Shown here: piece after piece, positions 25,676 through 34,569 of the stretch
Layout: each line of letters opens with the position of its first letter
Numbering within the stretch: position 1 is the first letter of the stretch
Origin: Gemmatimonadaceae bacterium
GTDB lineage: Bacteria > Gemmatimonadota > Gemmatimonadetes > Gemmatimonadales > Gemmatimonadaceae
Direction: 5' to 3'
NCBI GenBank assembly: GCA_025931335.1
Contig: JAICNG010000015.1
Span: 1-54,632, forward strand
Length of the DNA: 54,632 nucleotides
The notes under the pieces: generated by a model
Told to the model about the DNA's origin: nothing
Database searches by the model: none
Seen by the model: only the letters and a program-made list of their open reading frames with translations
Program-made: the position numbers and the translations under genes

Positions 25676-26686
25676 GCGAGTATCGACCGAACGCGGGGGG
25701 CGCACGAGCATGAACGCGGAGAGCCCCGCGTCGACCAGGGTGAGCCACAGTCGTGAGGCGATCGCCAGGGCGAGCGCGGGTTCCCCGCCGAGGGCCGGTG
25801 CCACGAGCGCGACCAGGGCTGCCTCGCGAACGATCAGTCCCCCCGGCGCGAAGACCGCGAGGATTCCAGCCACGTAGCTCAGGATGAACGACGCGCCGAG
25901 CACGATCGCCGCGAGGGGAACGGGGTCGAGCACGGCGTGGGCGAAGAGGACGAACGCCAACGCGTATCCCACCCATCCGAGGGTGCTGAGGACGACGTAG
26001 GCGGCGATCTCGCGTCGCCCGACGCGCGGCAGGGTGATCGCCATCTTCCGCCGACTCGACACCCAGCGGTCGATCCTGCGAGTCAGAGGCGGGAGCAGCA
26101 GGACGAGCGCCGCGACCGCCAGGGCCAGCATCAACAGCAGGACGGGGACGGGCACGGCCCACGACGCGCCGAGCCTGGGCGCGGGCGCGAACGCCAAGCC
26201 GAGGATGAGTCCCGTGCTGGCAAGGACGATCTGCTGAAAGACAGCCGCGCTCGCGACGGCGACGACGGGCAAGCCGCTCGAGGCGGACATCGCCGCCAGA
26301 CTTGCGAACTGCCAGATGCCGCCCGGGATGTACCTCGCGAGGTTGGCGGCGGCGAAGACGCGCAGCGCCGGCGCCAGGCGCGCCGGTGCGCCCCACCACG
26401 TCATGCTTCCCGCCCACAGACGCACGAGGAAGACGTAGCTGACGAGCCACAGCGCGGTCGCGGTGACGAGACCGACGGCATCGAGCTCGAAGTGCACGCC
26501 CGACAACCCGCGCGCGTACTCGCGCGCAAGGCGAATCAGGAAGAACCCCGCAATGACGAGAAGGCCGAGGCGGAAGACAGCGGGCAGGAATCGGCGCAAG
26601 GCGACGCGAAGTAGGGTTCTCGCCGGCCCTCTCTCGCCACTCGCGATCGCAGGTCCGCGAGAGATGTTTGTCGGCCGATGGCTCAC
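25667..26686 (-). CDS. Flippase-like membrane protein (LPG-synthase TM family)
   Basis: A protein of about 339 residues with seven or eight membrane helices and the family landmark 'NLARYIPGGIWQFASL' (about residue 115-130), as well as 'VFAPGGLIVREAALVAL' near the C-terminus. This is the membrane half of lysylphosphatidylglycerol synthases (PF03706-like), often found alone beside glycosyltransferases and thought to move lipids. The start is uncertain: GTG 26686 is used here, but a -10-like TATATT directly before it suggests translation could begin further inside. Confidence 0.78.
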   Translation of the reverse strand: MSHRPTNISRGPAIASGERGPARTLLRVALRRFLPAVFRLGLLVIAGFFLIRLAREYARGLSGVHFELDAVGLVTATALWLVSYVFLVRLWAGSMTWWGAPARLAPALRVFAAANLARYIPGGIWQFASLAAMSASSGLPVVAVASAAVFQQIVLASTGLILGLAFAPAPRLGASWAVPVPVLLLMLALAVAALVLLLPPLTRRIDRWVSSRRKMAITLPRVGRREIAAYVVLSTLGWVGYALAFVLFAHAVLDPVPLAAIVLGASFILSYVAGILAVFAPGGLIVREAALVALVAPALGGEPALALAIASRLWLTLVDAGLSAFMLVRPPRSVDTRLP

Positions 26687-26695
26687 GAATATACT
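26668..26695 (+). promoter_or_regulatory. Putative promoter of the GT4 gene, leaderless
   Basis: TTGTCG (26668-26673) and TATACT (26690-26695), 16 bases apart. The predicted first transcribed base (about 26702) coincides with the ATG at 26703. The same AT-rich island (AATATAC) could also act on the minus strand. Confidence 0.5.
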
Positions 26696-26702
26696 TGTGG
26701 CG

Positions 26703-27899
26703 ATGCGCATCCTCCACATCGTGACCGCCTTTCCCCGCCAGCCCAACGATCCAATCGCGCCATGGCTCGTGGATTTGCTGCGCCGGCTTCAGGAGCGTGG
26801 TCACGAGGTCGAGGTGCTCGCCTCCTCGTACCGCGGCCTCGGTGATCAGACGTACGGCACACTTCCCGTGCACCGCTTTCGCTATTTCCCCGCGCGGTGG
26901 GAGCGCCTGACACACGAGGAGACCGCCCCCGACCGGATGCGCCGATCACCGCTGTACGCGATCATGCCGCTCTTCTTCCTCGCGGCAGGCATGCGACGCG
27001 CGTGGCAGCTCGCGCGGCGCACGCGGTACGACATCATTCACGTGCACTGGCCGATGCCGATGGCTCTCCTCGGGTGGGCCGCGCAGCGTGCGCGCTCGAC
27101 CCCGATGGTCACGACCTTCTATGGCATCGAGCTCCGGTGGGTGCAGAGCCGATTGCCCTTCCTGCGATGGCTGGTTCGATGGGCGGCCCGCGCGTCCGCA
27201 CAGGCCGTCGCCATCTCGACGTACACCGCTCGCGAGCTGCGGAAGTTCATCGACGTGCCCATCGAGGTCATTCCGTACACCGCGGATCTCGCGGCACCCG
27301 CGCTCGCCGAGCGCCCGCGGTCTCGTCCGGAGCCGTCGATTCTGTTCGTTGGGCGACTGATCGAGCGAAAGGGGGTGGCCCATCTCATCCGAGCGTTAGG
27401 TGCGCTGCGACGAGAGACGCCCGCGCGCCTGGTGGTGATCGGCGAGGGCCCGGAGCGGCCGCGCCTGGAGCACCTGGCGCGGGAGGTGGGCGTCGCGGAA
27501 CACGTCGAGTTCCGCGGCCGCGTCAGCGATGATGCGCTGCGCCACGCCTATGCGACGGCCGACGTCTTCGTGCTTCCCTCCGTTCTCGACAGTCGCCAGG
27601 ACACGGAGGGACTTGGCGTCGTGCTGCTCGAGGCGATGAACTACTCGGTGCCGGTGATCGCGAGTGACATCGGCGGCATCACCGACATCGTGCAGCACGA
27701 CCGCACGGGGCTGCTGGTGCCGCCGGGGAACGAGGTCGCCCTGGCGGCCGCGCTCTCACGCGTGCTCACCGATCCCGTGCTGTCGCGGACCCTTGGGGAT
27801 GCGGGGCGACAGCGGCTGCGCGACACGTTCAGCTGGTCGCACATCGTCGACCGGTGGGAGGAGGTCTACGCGCGGGCGCGAGCGGCGTTCGAGCGTTAG
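26703..27899 (+). CDS. Family 4 glycosyltransferase
   Basis: A 398-residue GT-B enzyme. The N-terminal half starts 'MRILHIVTAFPRQPNDPIAPW' and has 'YDIIHVHWPMPMALLGW'. The C-terminal half carries the donor-binding residues 'ILFVGRLIERKGVAHLI' (about residue 216-232) and the EX7E-type 'EGLGVVLLEAMNYSVPVIASD' (about residue 302-322). It is likely to add a sugar to a lipid or polysaccharide precursor. No ribosome site precedes the ATG, in line with a leaderless transcript. Its stop is interleaved with that of the convergent membrane GT2 gene (TTAG). Confidence 0.9.
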   Translation: MRILHIVTAFPRQPNDPIAPWLVDLLRRLQERGHEVEVLASSYRGLGDQTYGTLPVHRFRYFPARWERLTHEETAPDRMRRSPLYAIMPLFFLAAGMRRAWQLARRTRYDIIHVHWPMPMALLGWAAQRARSTPMVTTFYGIELRWVQSRLPFLRWLVRWAARASAQAVAISTYTARELRKFIDVPIEVIPYTADLAAPALAERPRSRPEPSILFVGRLIERKGVAHLIRALGALRRETPARLVVIGEGPERPRLEHLAREVGVAEHVEFRGRVSDDALRHAYATADVFVLPSVLDSRQDTEGLGVVLLEAMNYSVPVIASDIGGITDIVQHDRTGLLVPPGNEVALAAALSRVLTDPVLSRTLGDAGRQRLRDTFSWSHIVDRWEEVYARARAAFER

Positions 27900-28903
27900 C
27901 GATCGACCTCGTCGAGACGGCGTCGCAGCTCGCGCACCTCCGCCCGCTGTGCCGCGATCATCTCGCCGACCAGCCCTCCCACGAACAGCACCGTGCCGAC
28001 GATGACCGAGAGGACGACGAGATCGATCAACGGCCGGTAGCCGAAGCCCGCGAAGATGCGAATGCCGACGAGCGTGATGCCGGCGACCACACCGATCGCG
28101 GCGAGCAATGCGCCCAGCACACCGAACAGCAGCAGCGGTTTCTGGCCGAAGCGGAGCTCGAACCAGACCGCGAGCATGTCGAGCACGCCAATCGGGATAC
28201 GAGCGAGCCCGAATTTCGAGCGGCCCGCGTGCCGCGGGTAGAGCGGAACCGGAATCTCGGTGACGGTGAAGCCCTGTGCCGCGGCCACCGCGATCATGTA
28301 GCGATGCCAGTCGGGGCGAATGGGAATCGCGTCCATGACCTCGCGACGGTACGCCTTCACCGAGTTGAGGTCGCGCACCGGCAGCTGGAACAGCTTCCGG
28401 CTCAGCCCATTGTAGACGCGCGAGACGAACCGTCTCTCGTACCTCCCCTGCTTGAAGCCCGTCACCATGTCCACGTCGCCCGACAGAATGGGGCTCACGA
28501 GCCGCGGAATGTCCTCGGGCTTGTACTGGAGATCGGCCGGGTAGAAGACGAGCACGCGGCCCCGCGCATGCAGATAGCCAGTGCGGAGGGCATCGGCGAT
28601 CCCGCGCCGCACGCGATGGCGCACGGCCCGCAGGAACGGATAGCGACCGCGGAGCTCTTCGAGCACGGTCCACGAGCCATCGACGGATCCATCATCGACG
28701 ACGATGACTTCGTAGCGGATGCCGGTCCCGCTGAACGCTTCGGCCGCCAGCTCCATGAAGAGTGGCAGGTTCTCCGCTTCGTCCTTCGCGGGGACCAGCA
28801 CGCTCACATCGGGTGCCCCCGACGCCGCCTCGAGCCCCGACGCCATCGGCGCTCGCGGCCCAGGGCGTGTCGCCACCAGCTCCGGTCCGCGGTCGGCGCT
28901 CAC
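27896..28903 (-). CDS. Membrane GT2 glycosyltransferase (GtrB/ArnC-like)
   Basis: A 335-residue protein: GT-A domain 'VSVLVPAKDEAENLPLFMELA' (about residue 33-53), 'VIVVDDGSVDGS', the 'FYPADLQYKPED' metal site, and 'RDLNSVKAYRREVM'. Two membrane helices follow (about residues 255-310), then a charged coiled-coil tail ('EVRELRRRLDEVDR'). Such proteins make polyprenyl-phosphate sugars. The GTG start overlaps the rpoN stop (GTGA), so it is the last gene of the LPS operon; its 3' end overlaps the convergent GT4 gene by four bases. Confidence 0.88.
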   Translation of the reverse strand: MSADRGPELVATRPGPRAPMASGLEAASGAPDVSVLVPAKDEAENLPLFMELAAEAFSGTGIRYEVIVVDDGSVDGSWTVLEELRGRYPFLRAVRHRVRRGIADALRTGYLHARGRVLVFYPADLQYKPEDIPRLVSPILSGDVDMVTGFKQGRYERRFVSRVYNGLSRKLFQLPVRDLNSVKAYRREVMDAIPIRPDWHRYMIAVAAAQGFTVTEIPVPLYPRHAGRSKFGLARIPIGVLDMLAVWFELRFGQKPLLLFGVLGALLAAIGVVAGITLVGIRIFAGFGYRPLIDLVVLSVIVGTVLFVGGLVGEMIAAQRAEVRELRRRLDEVDR

Positions 28904-30354
28904 ACCCGCTTTCTCATGCGCGCCGACAACACGCCGAGCTGATCACGATACTTCGCGACCGTGCGACGGGCGATCTGCACGCCGCTCTCCTTGAGGATGT
29001 TGACGATCGCCTGATCGGTGAGGGGGTGCTTGGGGTCCTCTTCCGCGACGAGCTTCTCGATCTGCGCCTTGATGCCGCGTGCGGACACATCCTCGCCGCC
29101 GGTGGTCGACAGCCCGGACGAGAAGAAGAACTTGAGCGGAAGCACGCCGCGCGGCGTCTGTACGAACTTCTCGTTGGTCACGCGGCTGACCGTCGACTCG
29201 TGCATGTTGATCACCTCCGCGACCTCGCGGAGCGTGAGCGGCTTGAGGTACTGCACTCCCTTCTCGAAGAACTCGCGCTGCCGGTCGACGATGAAGTTCA
29301 TCACCTTGAGCATCGTCTGCCGCCGCTGCTCGATCGCCTGGATCATCCAGTTCGCCGAGTTCAGCTTGTTCGAGATGAACTCCTTGTTCTCTCCCTCGAA
29401 CTTCTTCTTGTCGCGCGCGATCTCCTGGTACGCCTTGCTCAGCTTGAGGCGCGGGAGGTTCGCATCATTGAGGAAGACGTGGTACTTCCCGTCGATCTTC
29501 TCGACGATCAGATCGGGAATGATGTAGTTGTCACCGGTATCGCTGTACTTGATGCCGGGCTTGGGGTCGAGCTTCTGAATCTCGTCGGCAGCCTTCTGCA
29601 CATCGCTCGGCGAGATGCCGAACCGTTTGGAAATCTCACTCCAGCGGTGGTTGATCAGCTCGTCGAAGCAATCACGGACCAGACGATACGGCACGGACTG
29701 CTCGAGGCCGGCATCTTTGAGCTGGAGCAAAAGACACTCGCGCAGGTCGCGGGCGCCGACCCCCGGTGGGTCGAGCCCCTGGATGATGGAGAGCATCTCC
29801 TCCAGCTCCTCACCGCTGTACACCGGCGCGTCGAGCGGATCCTGGTCCATTTCCTCGGCGGTGCTGCGCACGAGGTCGTTGATGCTCGTGAAGATCTCCT
29901 CGACCGGGCACGCGAGATATCCGTCCTCGTCGATGTTGCCGACGAATTCATCGGCCAGCAGGCGCTGGCGCGGCGTGAGCTCGAGGAGCTGGATCTGATC
30001 CCGCAGATGGTCCGCGAGGTCGCGCGTCTCGACGGTGACCGGCTCGTAGTACTCCTTCTCCTCGTGCTCCTCATGGCGTCCGCCGGCATCGAACCCATTG
30101 AGGAGAATCTCTTCCCAGTCGATCTCGTCGTTGGCCTTCTCCGCCTGGGGCGCTTCCTCGGTTTGCCCCTCCTCCTCATCGTCCTCTTCCTCCGGCTCCA
30201 CCATCTCGAGGAAGGGGTTGTTCATCAACTCCTGCTTCAAATGCTGCTGGAGATCGAGCAGCGGCATGTACAGGAGATCCATCGCCTGATACAGGCGTGG
30301 ATTGATCTTGATCTCCTGCTTGAGCTGCGTGCTCTGAGAAATGCCAGCTTTCAT
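28900..30354 (-). CDS. rpoN: RNA polymerase sigma-54 factor
   Basis: RpoN recognises -24/-12 promoters and needs AAA+ activators. The 484-residue protein has region I 'LKQEIKINPRLYQAMDLLYM' with 'QHLKQELMNNPFLE' (residues about 11-50), a strongly acidic region II linker (about 53-95), the core-binding domain with paired 'LLADEFVGNIDEDGYL' type motifs, the HTH 'LREVAEVINMHESTVSRV' and the RpoN box 'ARRTVAKYRDQLGV' near the C-terminus (canonical except for the end). The lptB-rpoN order is the same as in E. coli. No -24/-12 promoter was searched for systematically. Confidence 0.97.
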   Translation of the reverse strand: MKAGISQSTQLKQEIKINPRLYQAMDLLYMPLLDLQQHLKQELMNNPFLEMVEPEEEDDEEEGQTEEAPQAEKANDEIDWEEILLNGFDAGGRHEEHEEKEYYEPVTVETRDLADHLRDQIQLLELTPRQRLLADEFVGNIDEDGYLACPVEEIFTSINDLVRSTAEEMDQDPLDAPVYSGEELEEMLSIIQGLDPPGVGARDLRECLLLQLKDAGLEQSVPYRLVRDCFDELINHRWSEISKRFGISPSDVQKAADEIQKLDPKPGIKYSDTGDNYIIPDLIVEKIDGKYHVFLNDANLPRLKLSKAYQEIARDKKKFEGENKEFISNKLNSANWMIQAIEQRRQTMLKVMNFIVDRQREFFEKGVQYLKPLTLREVAEVINMHESTVSRVTNEKFVQTPRGVLPLKFFFSSGLSTTGGEDVSARGIKAQIEKLVAEEDPKHPLTDQAIVNILKESGVQIARRTVAKYRDQLGVLSARMRKRV

Positions 30355-30390
30355 GAATCCATCATCTCGCGAGTAAGGCTCCGCGCCGCG

Positions 30391-31620
30391 TCAGTCGGCG
30401 GCGGGATCGACGCCCCCCTGCGCCGCCGAGAACCGCGTGCGCAAGCGCGCGGTGAGCGTCGGCCCCAGGTAGATCTTCGCCACCGTGTCATCGAACACCA
30501 GCTCGCGCACCGTGCCCGACACCTTGACCTGCCCGTCGAACATTATGTAGGCGCGGTCGACGATGTCGAGAGTCTGCTCCACGTTGTGATCGCTGATCAG
30601 CACCCCGATGCCGCGATGGCGCAGACCGGCGACGATCGTCTGAATGTCGTGCACCGCGATCGGGTCGACGCCCGCGAACGGCTCGTCGAGCATCATGAAC
30701 TTCGGCTCGGTGACCAGCGCGCGCGTGATCTCCAACCGCCGGCGCTCCCCACCGGAGAGCGCGTACGCCTTGCTGTGCCGCAAATGCTTGATGCTGAGCT
30801 CGTCGAGCAGCCGCTCGAGTCGCGCGCGCCGCTCCGATCCCGACAGCGGCATGGTTTCCAGAATCGCCAGGATGTTCTCCTCGACCGAGAGCTTTCTGAA
30901 GATCGAGGGCTCCTGGGAGAGGTAGCCGATGCCCAGACGCGCTCGCTGATACATCGGCATGTCGGTAATGTCACGACCGTCGAACAGGATCCGGCCCTCC
31001 TGCGGCTTGATCAGCCCGACGATCATGTAGAAGGTCGTCGTCTTGCCCGCGCCGTTGGGGCCAAGCAGTCCGACGATCTCCCCCTGTTGCAATCGCAAGG
31101 CCACATCGTTGACGACTCTGCGCCGCCGATAGGTCTTGACGAGGCCCTGCGCCTCCAGGATGGATCCAACCGCTGGCGGCTGGACCACCGGATGCGTGCC
31201 CGTGGTGATCGCGATGTGCTCGCCAGACTGGCGAAGCACATCCGCCACGCGGCCGCGCTGCGGCCGGATCTCGGCCCAGACGCGCTCGGCAATGCGAATG
31301 CGGACGTCGGGTGACGCGAACCCTGTCGGCGGTGGCTGAATGACGCCCTCCGCCGCCAGTCGAGGGAGCACCGAGGCCGCCAGGTGCTGGCGCACTTCGT
31401 CGAGGCTGAGGCGGCCTCCCTCCAGCTGAGCGTCTCGCCCTTCCGCACGTACGACGTCGAGGTGATCCTCGCGGTAACAGGTCGCGACATCGTTGAACAC
31501 CGCGCTGCCCGTGTCGTCCGCGGCGCAGATGAGGGCGTGCAGGGCCAGGGCCGTCGAGCGGTTGCCTTCGGAGAGCCGCCCGATGATCTGCTGTAGGCGC
31601 TGCGGAAGCTGCTCGGTCAC
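30391..31620 (-). CDS. lptB: LPS export ATPase LptB with an extra N-terminal domain
   Basis: LptB powers extraction of LPS from the inner membrane with LptFG and LptC. From about residue 154 the protein is a standard LptB: Walker A 'GPNGAGKT' at 187-194, 'SQEPSIFRKLSVEENI', signature 'LSGGERRR' at 288-295, Walker B 'FMMLDEP' at 308-314. LptB is normally about 240 residues; here 409, because about 153 residues stand in front. That part ('GNRSTALALHALICAAD', 'SLDEVRQHLAASVLPRLAAEGVI') reads like a helical or winged-helix module and is not an ABC segment. The start is GTG 31620 (GTGA overlap with ostA); no internal start with a ribosome site is evident before the ABC domain. Confidence 0.88.
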   Translation of the reverse strand: MTEQLPQRLQQIIGRLSEGNRSTALALHALICAADDTGSAVFNDVATCYREDHLDVVRAEGRDAQLEGGRLSLDEVRQHLAASVLPRLAAEGVIQPPPTGFASPDVRIRIAERVWAEIRPQRGRVADVLRQSGEHIAITTGTHPVVQPPAVGSILEAQGLVKTYRRRRVVNDVALRLQQGEIVGLLGPNGAGKTTTFYMIVGLIKPQEGRILFDGRDITDMPMYQRARLGIGYLSQEPSIFRKLSVEENILAILETMPLSGSERRARLERLLDELSIKHLRHSKAYALSGGERRRLEITRALVTEPKFMMLDEPFAGVDPIAVHDIQTIVAGLRHRGIGVLISDHNVEQTLDIVDRAYIMFDGQVKVSGTVRELVFDDTVAKIYLGPTLTARLRTRFSAAQGGVDPAAD

Positions 31621-32990
31621 GGCGTGCTCCCGGCCGGAGGTGATGCGGGTGCCGTCACCGTGTCGCGGGGCGCCCGCAGCGTCGTGTCGGCGCCTGCGCG
31701 CGGGGCTTCGAGATAGACGCCGGCCGCTTGCTCGGTGATGGTGACGCGGTCGACCTCCTGATCCTGGAACGTCACCATGATGACGCGGCCGCGAACGTAG
31801 TTGATCGAGGGCGGAGCGTCGCGCCCGTCGCGCGTCGCCACCTGGTAGTACGACCGCGCGTTGCCGTTGGCCACGAGATCGCGAATGCGTGGACGCCGCG
31901 TGGTGTCGCCAGGCGCCGCGACCGTATCGAACCGCGCCAGAATCGTGTCCCCGCGCAGCCAATCCTTCTCGGTGGACCGCATGCGGGTGGAGTCGGGATT
32001 GCTCTGCGCGAACGCGTCGCGCACGGCGTACACCTCACGCACGCGCTGGCCGGGCATGCGCACGTCGAGCGAGTCGGCGATGATGTCATATTCCGGTGAT
32101 ACGGCGCGCGCGCGCGAACGGCCCCACGCGTACACGCGATCCATCTTGCTCTCGGTCAGGCGGAGGTCGAGCGTGTCCGCCGTGAGCGTCACGTCGCGAC
32201 TCACGGCGCGCGCCTGCCCCGAGGACACCACCCGCGACAGGGTGCGCTGCGATCCATAGAGCTCCACGAGCGTTCCCGTGAGCGTGAACGGATCATCACC
32301 CTGCCCCTCGATACGGGGCGCCTTCATCAGCCGTGCGTATTCGCGCCCGCCGTCCATGAACGCGGAATCGCCACGGGCCACGACGTCGGTGCGCGTGATC
32401 ACGACACGACCGGTCGCGTAGACGAGGCTGTCGTTGTCCATGATCACCGTGTTCGCGACGAGCGTCGTGGGATCGCCACGCCGCCCGGTGGAATCGGTCT
32501 CCACGAGGAGAATCGTTGGCCGGCGAGGCGCGATCATGCGTGAGGCGCGGCGAATGCCAGGCGCCGGCCGATAGTAGTCGGCCTCGGGGCCGGTGAGCTT
32601 CGTGCCGCTCGGCAGCGTCGCATCGACGTTGCCCTCCGCGCGCAGGTGCTCGTCGTTCAACCAGTACGTGAGGCGCCGCGAGCGCAACGTGAGACGAGGC
32701 TCGCGATAGTCCACGTTCCCAATGAGATACAGCAGGCGGGCGTCACCGTAGTACTCGACGCTGTCGGCGACCACGGTAATCTGCTGCTCCTTGCACTCCC
32801 CCTCGGCGCGCCGGCCGATGTACCAGTTGAACAGCCCACTCGGCTGTCGCACCATGTTGAGCGGGGAGCCGGTGCGACTGCGAAAGACGAACAGGCATTG
32901 ACCCGATCGAGCCTCCTGCGCGCCGAGCGAGGCGCCGGTGGGGAGAGCGAGGGCGACCGCCGCGAGGCGGAACAGCAACCGGCGCGTCAT
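31617..32990 (-). CDS. OstA/LptA-like LPS transport protein
   Basis: A 457-residue periplasmic protein with a signal peptide ending 'GASLGAQ'. The body is made of OstA-type beta repeats: 'ADSVEYYGDARLLYLIGNVDY', 'YWLNDEHLRAEGNVDATLPSG', 'TVIMDNDSLVYATGRVVITRTD'. It is much longer than E. coli LptA (about 185) and has no barrel, so it is probably an extended LptA-like bridge of the jelly-roll type rather than LptD. It lies between lptC and lptB with ATGA and GTGA overlaps, as expected for an Lpt operon. The C-terminus is Pro/Ala-rich. Confidence 0.82.
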   Translation of the reverse strand: MTRRLLFRLAAVALALPTGASLGAQEARSGQCLFVFRSRTGSPLNMVRQPSGLFNWYIGRRAEGECKEQQITVVADSVEYYGDARLLYLIGNVDYREPRLTLRSRRLTYWLNDEHLRAEGNVDATLPSGTKLTGPEADYYRPAPGIRRASRMIAPRRPTILLVETDSTGRRGDPTTLVANTVIMDNDSLVYATGRVVITRTDVVARGDSAFMDGGREYARLMKAPRIEGQGDDPFTLTGTLVELYGSQRTLSRVVSSGQARAVSRDVTLTADTLDLRLTESKMDRVYAWGRSRARAVSPEYDIIADSLDVRMPGQRVREVYAVRDAFAQSNPDSTRMRSTEKDWLRGDTILARFDTVAAPGDTTRRPRIRDLVANGNARSYYQVATRDGRDAPPSINYVRGRVIMVTFQDQEVDRVTITEQAAGVYLEAPRAGADTTLRAPRDTVTAPASPPAGSTP

Positions 32991-33601
32991 TGTGGGGGCG
33001 GCCCGCCTGGACGGGCGGTCCGCACCGAATCCGGTCCCGCGCCCGCCGGCGGTCGCGACGGCCCGAGGTCGCCCGTCGAGACCGCCCCCTCCCCTTCGAT
33101 CAGCCGGTGGACGCGGACGTTGTTCATGTTCGGGTCGGAGGTGAACCCGACGCCCTCGAGCCGGCGCCCGGGCTCGGTGAGCACGAAGGCGCTGTCGCTC
33201 GAGATCTCGTTGCGATTCTGATCGTAGCGCAGCTGCTCGGTCGTCAACCGCCTCCCATCCTCGCTCACCACGACCACGTCGCCACGGGCTTCCATCTGTG
33301 ACTGCCGCGTGTTGTAGGTGCCTTCGCGGCTGGTGAGCACGGAATTCCGCACGCCGGTGCGCGTGTAGAACGTGAGCTTCACCACGCGCAGCTCGATGCG
33401 GGTGTTCTCGTCGAAGAAGAACGCCGTATCGCTCTCCAGCTCCGCGTTCAGCACGCCACGATCGGTGAGCAGCGTGCTGATGCCGAACATCATCTGGTCT
33501 GCCGAATCCGCCATGGGGGACCCCGTCACCCGCGGCGGCGCGGTGCCGTCGCCCTGGCAGCCAACCACGAGTCCGAGCAGCACCAGCAGGAGCGTCCTCA
33601 C
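32987..33601 (-). CDS. lptC: LPS export protein LptC, lipoprotein form
   Basis: The 204-residue protein begins with a lipobox-like signal 'LLGLVVGC', then LptC-like beta-jellyroll sequence ('MMFGISTLLTDRGVLNAELESDTAFFFD', 'YTRTGVRNSVLTSREGTYNTR', 'GDVVVVSEDGRRLTTEQLRYD'). The tail is Pro/Gly-rich. E. coli LptC is anchored by a membrane helix; a lipid anchor is suggested here. Start GTG 33601 overlaps kdsD (GTGA); the end overlaps ostA (ATGA). Confidence 0.85.
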   Translation of the reverse strand: MRTLLLVLLGLVVGCQGDGTAPPRVTGSPMADSADQMMFGISTLLTDRGVLNAELESDTAFFFDENTRIELRVVKLTFYTRTGVRNSVLTSREGTYNTRQSQMEARGDVVVVSEDGRRLTTEQLRYDQNRNEISSDSAFVLTEPGRRLEGVGFTSDPNMNNVRVHRLIEGEGAVSTGDLGPSRPPAGAGPDSVRTARPGGPPPQ

Positions 33602-34569
33602 ACGACCCCCGCGCGCATGAGGTCGTGGAGATGGACCATTCCCACCAGGCGAGCGTCGTCGTCGGTGACCGGCATCGCCATCACGCCGAACTGCTGCATG
33701 CGGAAGACGACCGCGCTGCCCAGCTCCCCTTCACGGGCGAGCTTCGGCGCACGGTTCATGACCGTATCCACTCGCAGGTCCATGAACTCGCGCTCGCGCT
33801 CCATGAGGCGAGTGAGATCACCCGCCGTCAGCACGCCGACCACCTTTCGGTCGTCGATGATGGCCACGGTGCCGCGACGCTCCGCGAGCTGCACGACGGC
33901 CTCTCGCATCGTGGCGTGGGGCGGCAGCGCGGGGAGTGGCGACGTCACCATGACGTCCCCCACCCTGGTGAGCAGCTGGCGACCCAGCGCGCCGCCTGGG
34001 TGCAGCAGCGCGAAGTCTTCCCGCCGGAACGCCTTCCGCTCGAGCAGCACGACGGCGAGCGCGTCGCCGAGCGCGAGCGCCACGGTGGTGCTGGTGGTCG
34101 GGGCGAGATCGTGCGGGCAGGCCTCCTCCCGCACCCACGTGTCGACCACGACATCGGCGTGCCGGCCGACCGTGGAGTCGGCCGTACCGGTGAAGGCGAC
34201 GATGCGCACGCCGAGGCGCTTGAGATGCTCGAGGAGCGGAAGCAGCTCCTGCGTCTCCCCGCTCTTGGAGAGCAGGATCGCGACGTCGTCCGGTCCGACG
34301 ATGCCGAGGTCGCCGTGAACGCTCTCGACGGGGTGGACGAACGTCGCCGGCGTGCCGGTCGAGGTGAGCGTCGCGGCGATCTTGCGCCCCACGATTCCCG
34401 ACTTCCCGACTCCGGTGACGATCACGCGGCCTGGGGCACTCGCGATCAGCTCGACGGCGCGCGCGAAGCGCTCATCGAGGCGGCGCTCGGCCTCCGCGAG
34501 CGCTTCGCGCTCGATGCGCAGCACGGCGCGCCCGCGCTCGACCGCGGGCTCGGTCGCGACCGCTTTCAT
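33598..34569 (-). CDS. kdsD: Arabinose-5-phosphate isomerase KdsD
   Basis: KdsD makes D-arabinose 5-phosphate from ribulose 5-phosphate, the first step of Kdo synthesis. The 323-residue protein has the SIS domain 'VIVTGVGKSGIVGRKIAATL' (about 48-67), 'HGDLGIVGPDDVAILLSKSGET' and 'HPGGALGRQLLTRVGDVM', followed by two CBS domains (about 205-320). ATG 34569 overlaps the kdsC stop as ATGA. KpsF/GutQ paralogues differ only in context, and the kds neighbours favour KdsD. Confidence 0.95.
   Translation of the reverse strand: MKAVATEPAVERGRAVLRIEREALAEAERRLDERFARAVELIASAPGRVIVTGVGKSGIVGRKIAATLTSTGTPATFVHPVESVHGDLGIVGPDDVAILLSKSGETQELLPLLEHLKRLGVRIVAFTGTADSTVGRHADVVVDTWVREEACPHDLAPTTSTTVALALGDALAVVLLERKAFRREDFALLHPGGALGRQLLTRVGDVMVTSPLPALPPHATMREAVVQLAERRGTVAIIDDRKVVGVLTAGDLTRLMEREREFMDLRVDTVMNRAPKLAREGELGSAVVFRMQQFGVMAMPVTDDDARLVGMVHLHDLMRAGVV

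Noticed and set aside
28762-31314. An 850-codon open frame on + opposite the GT2, rpoN and lptB genes
   Set aside because: It is antisense to three well-conserved genes, shows no recognisable domain, and such long antisense frames are expected at this GC content.
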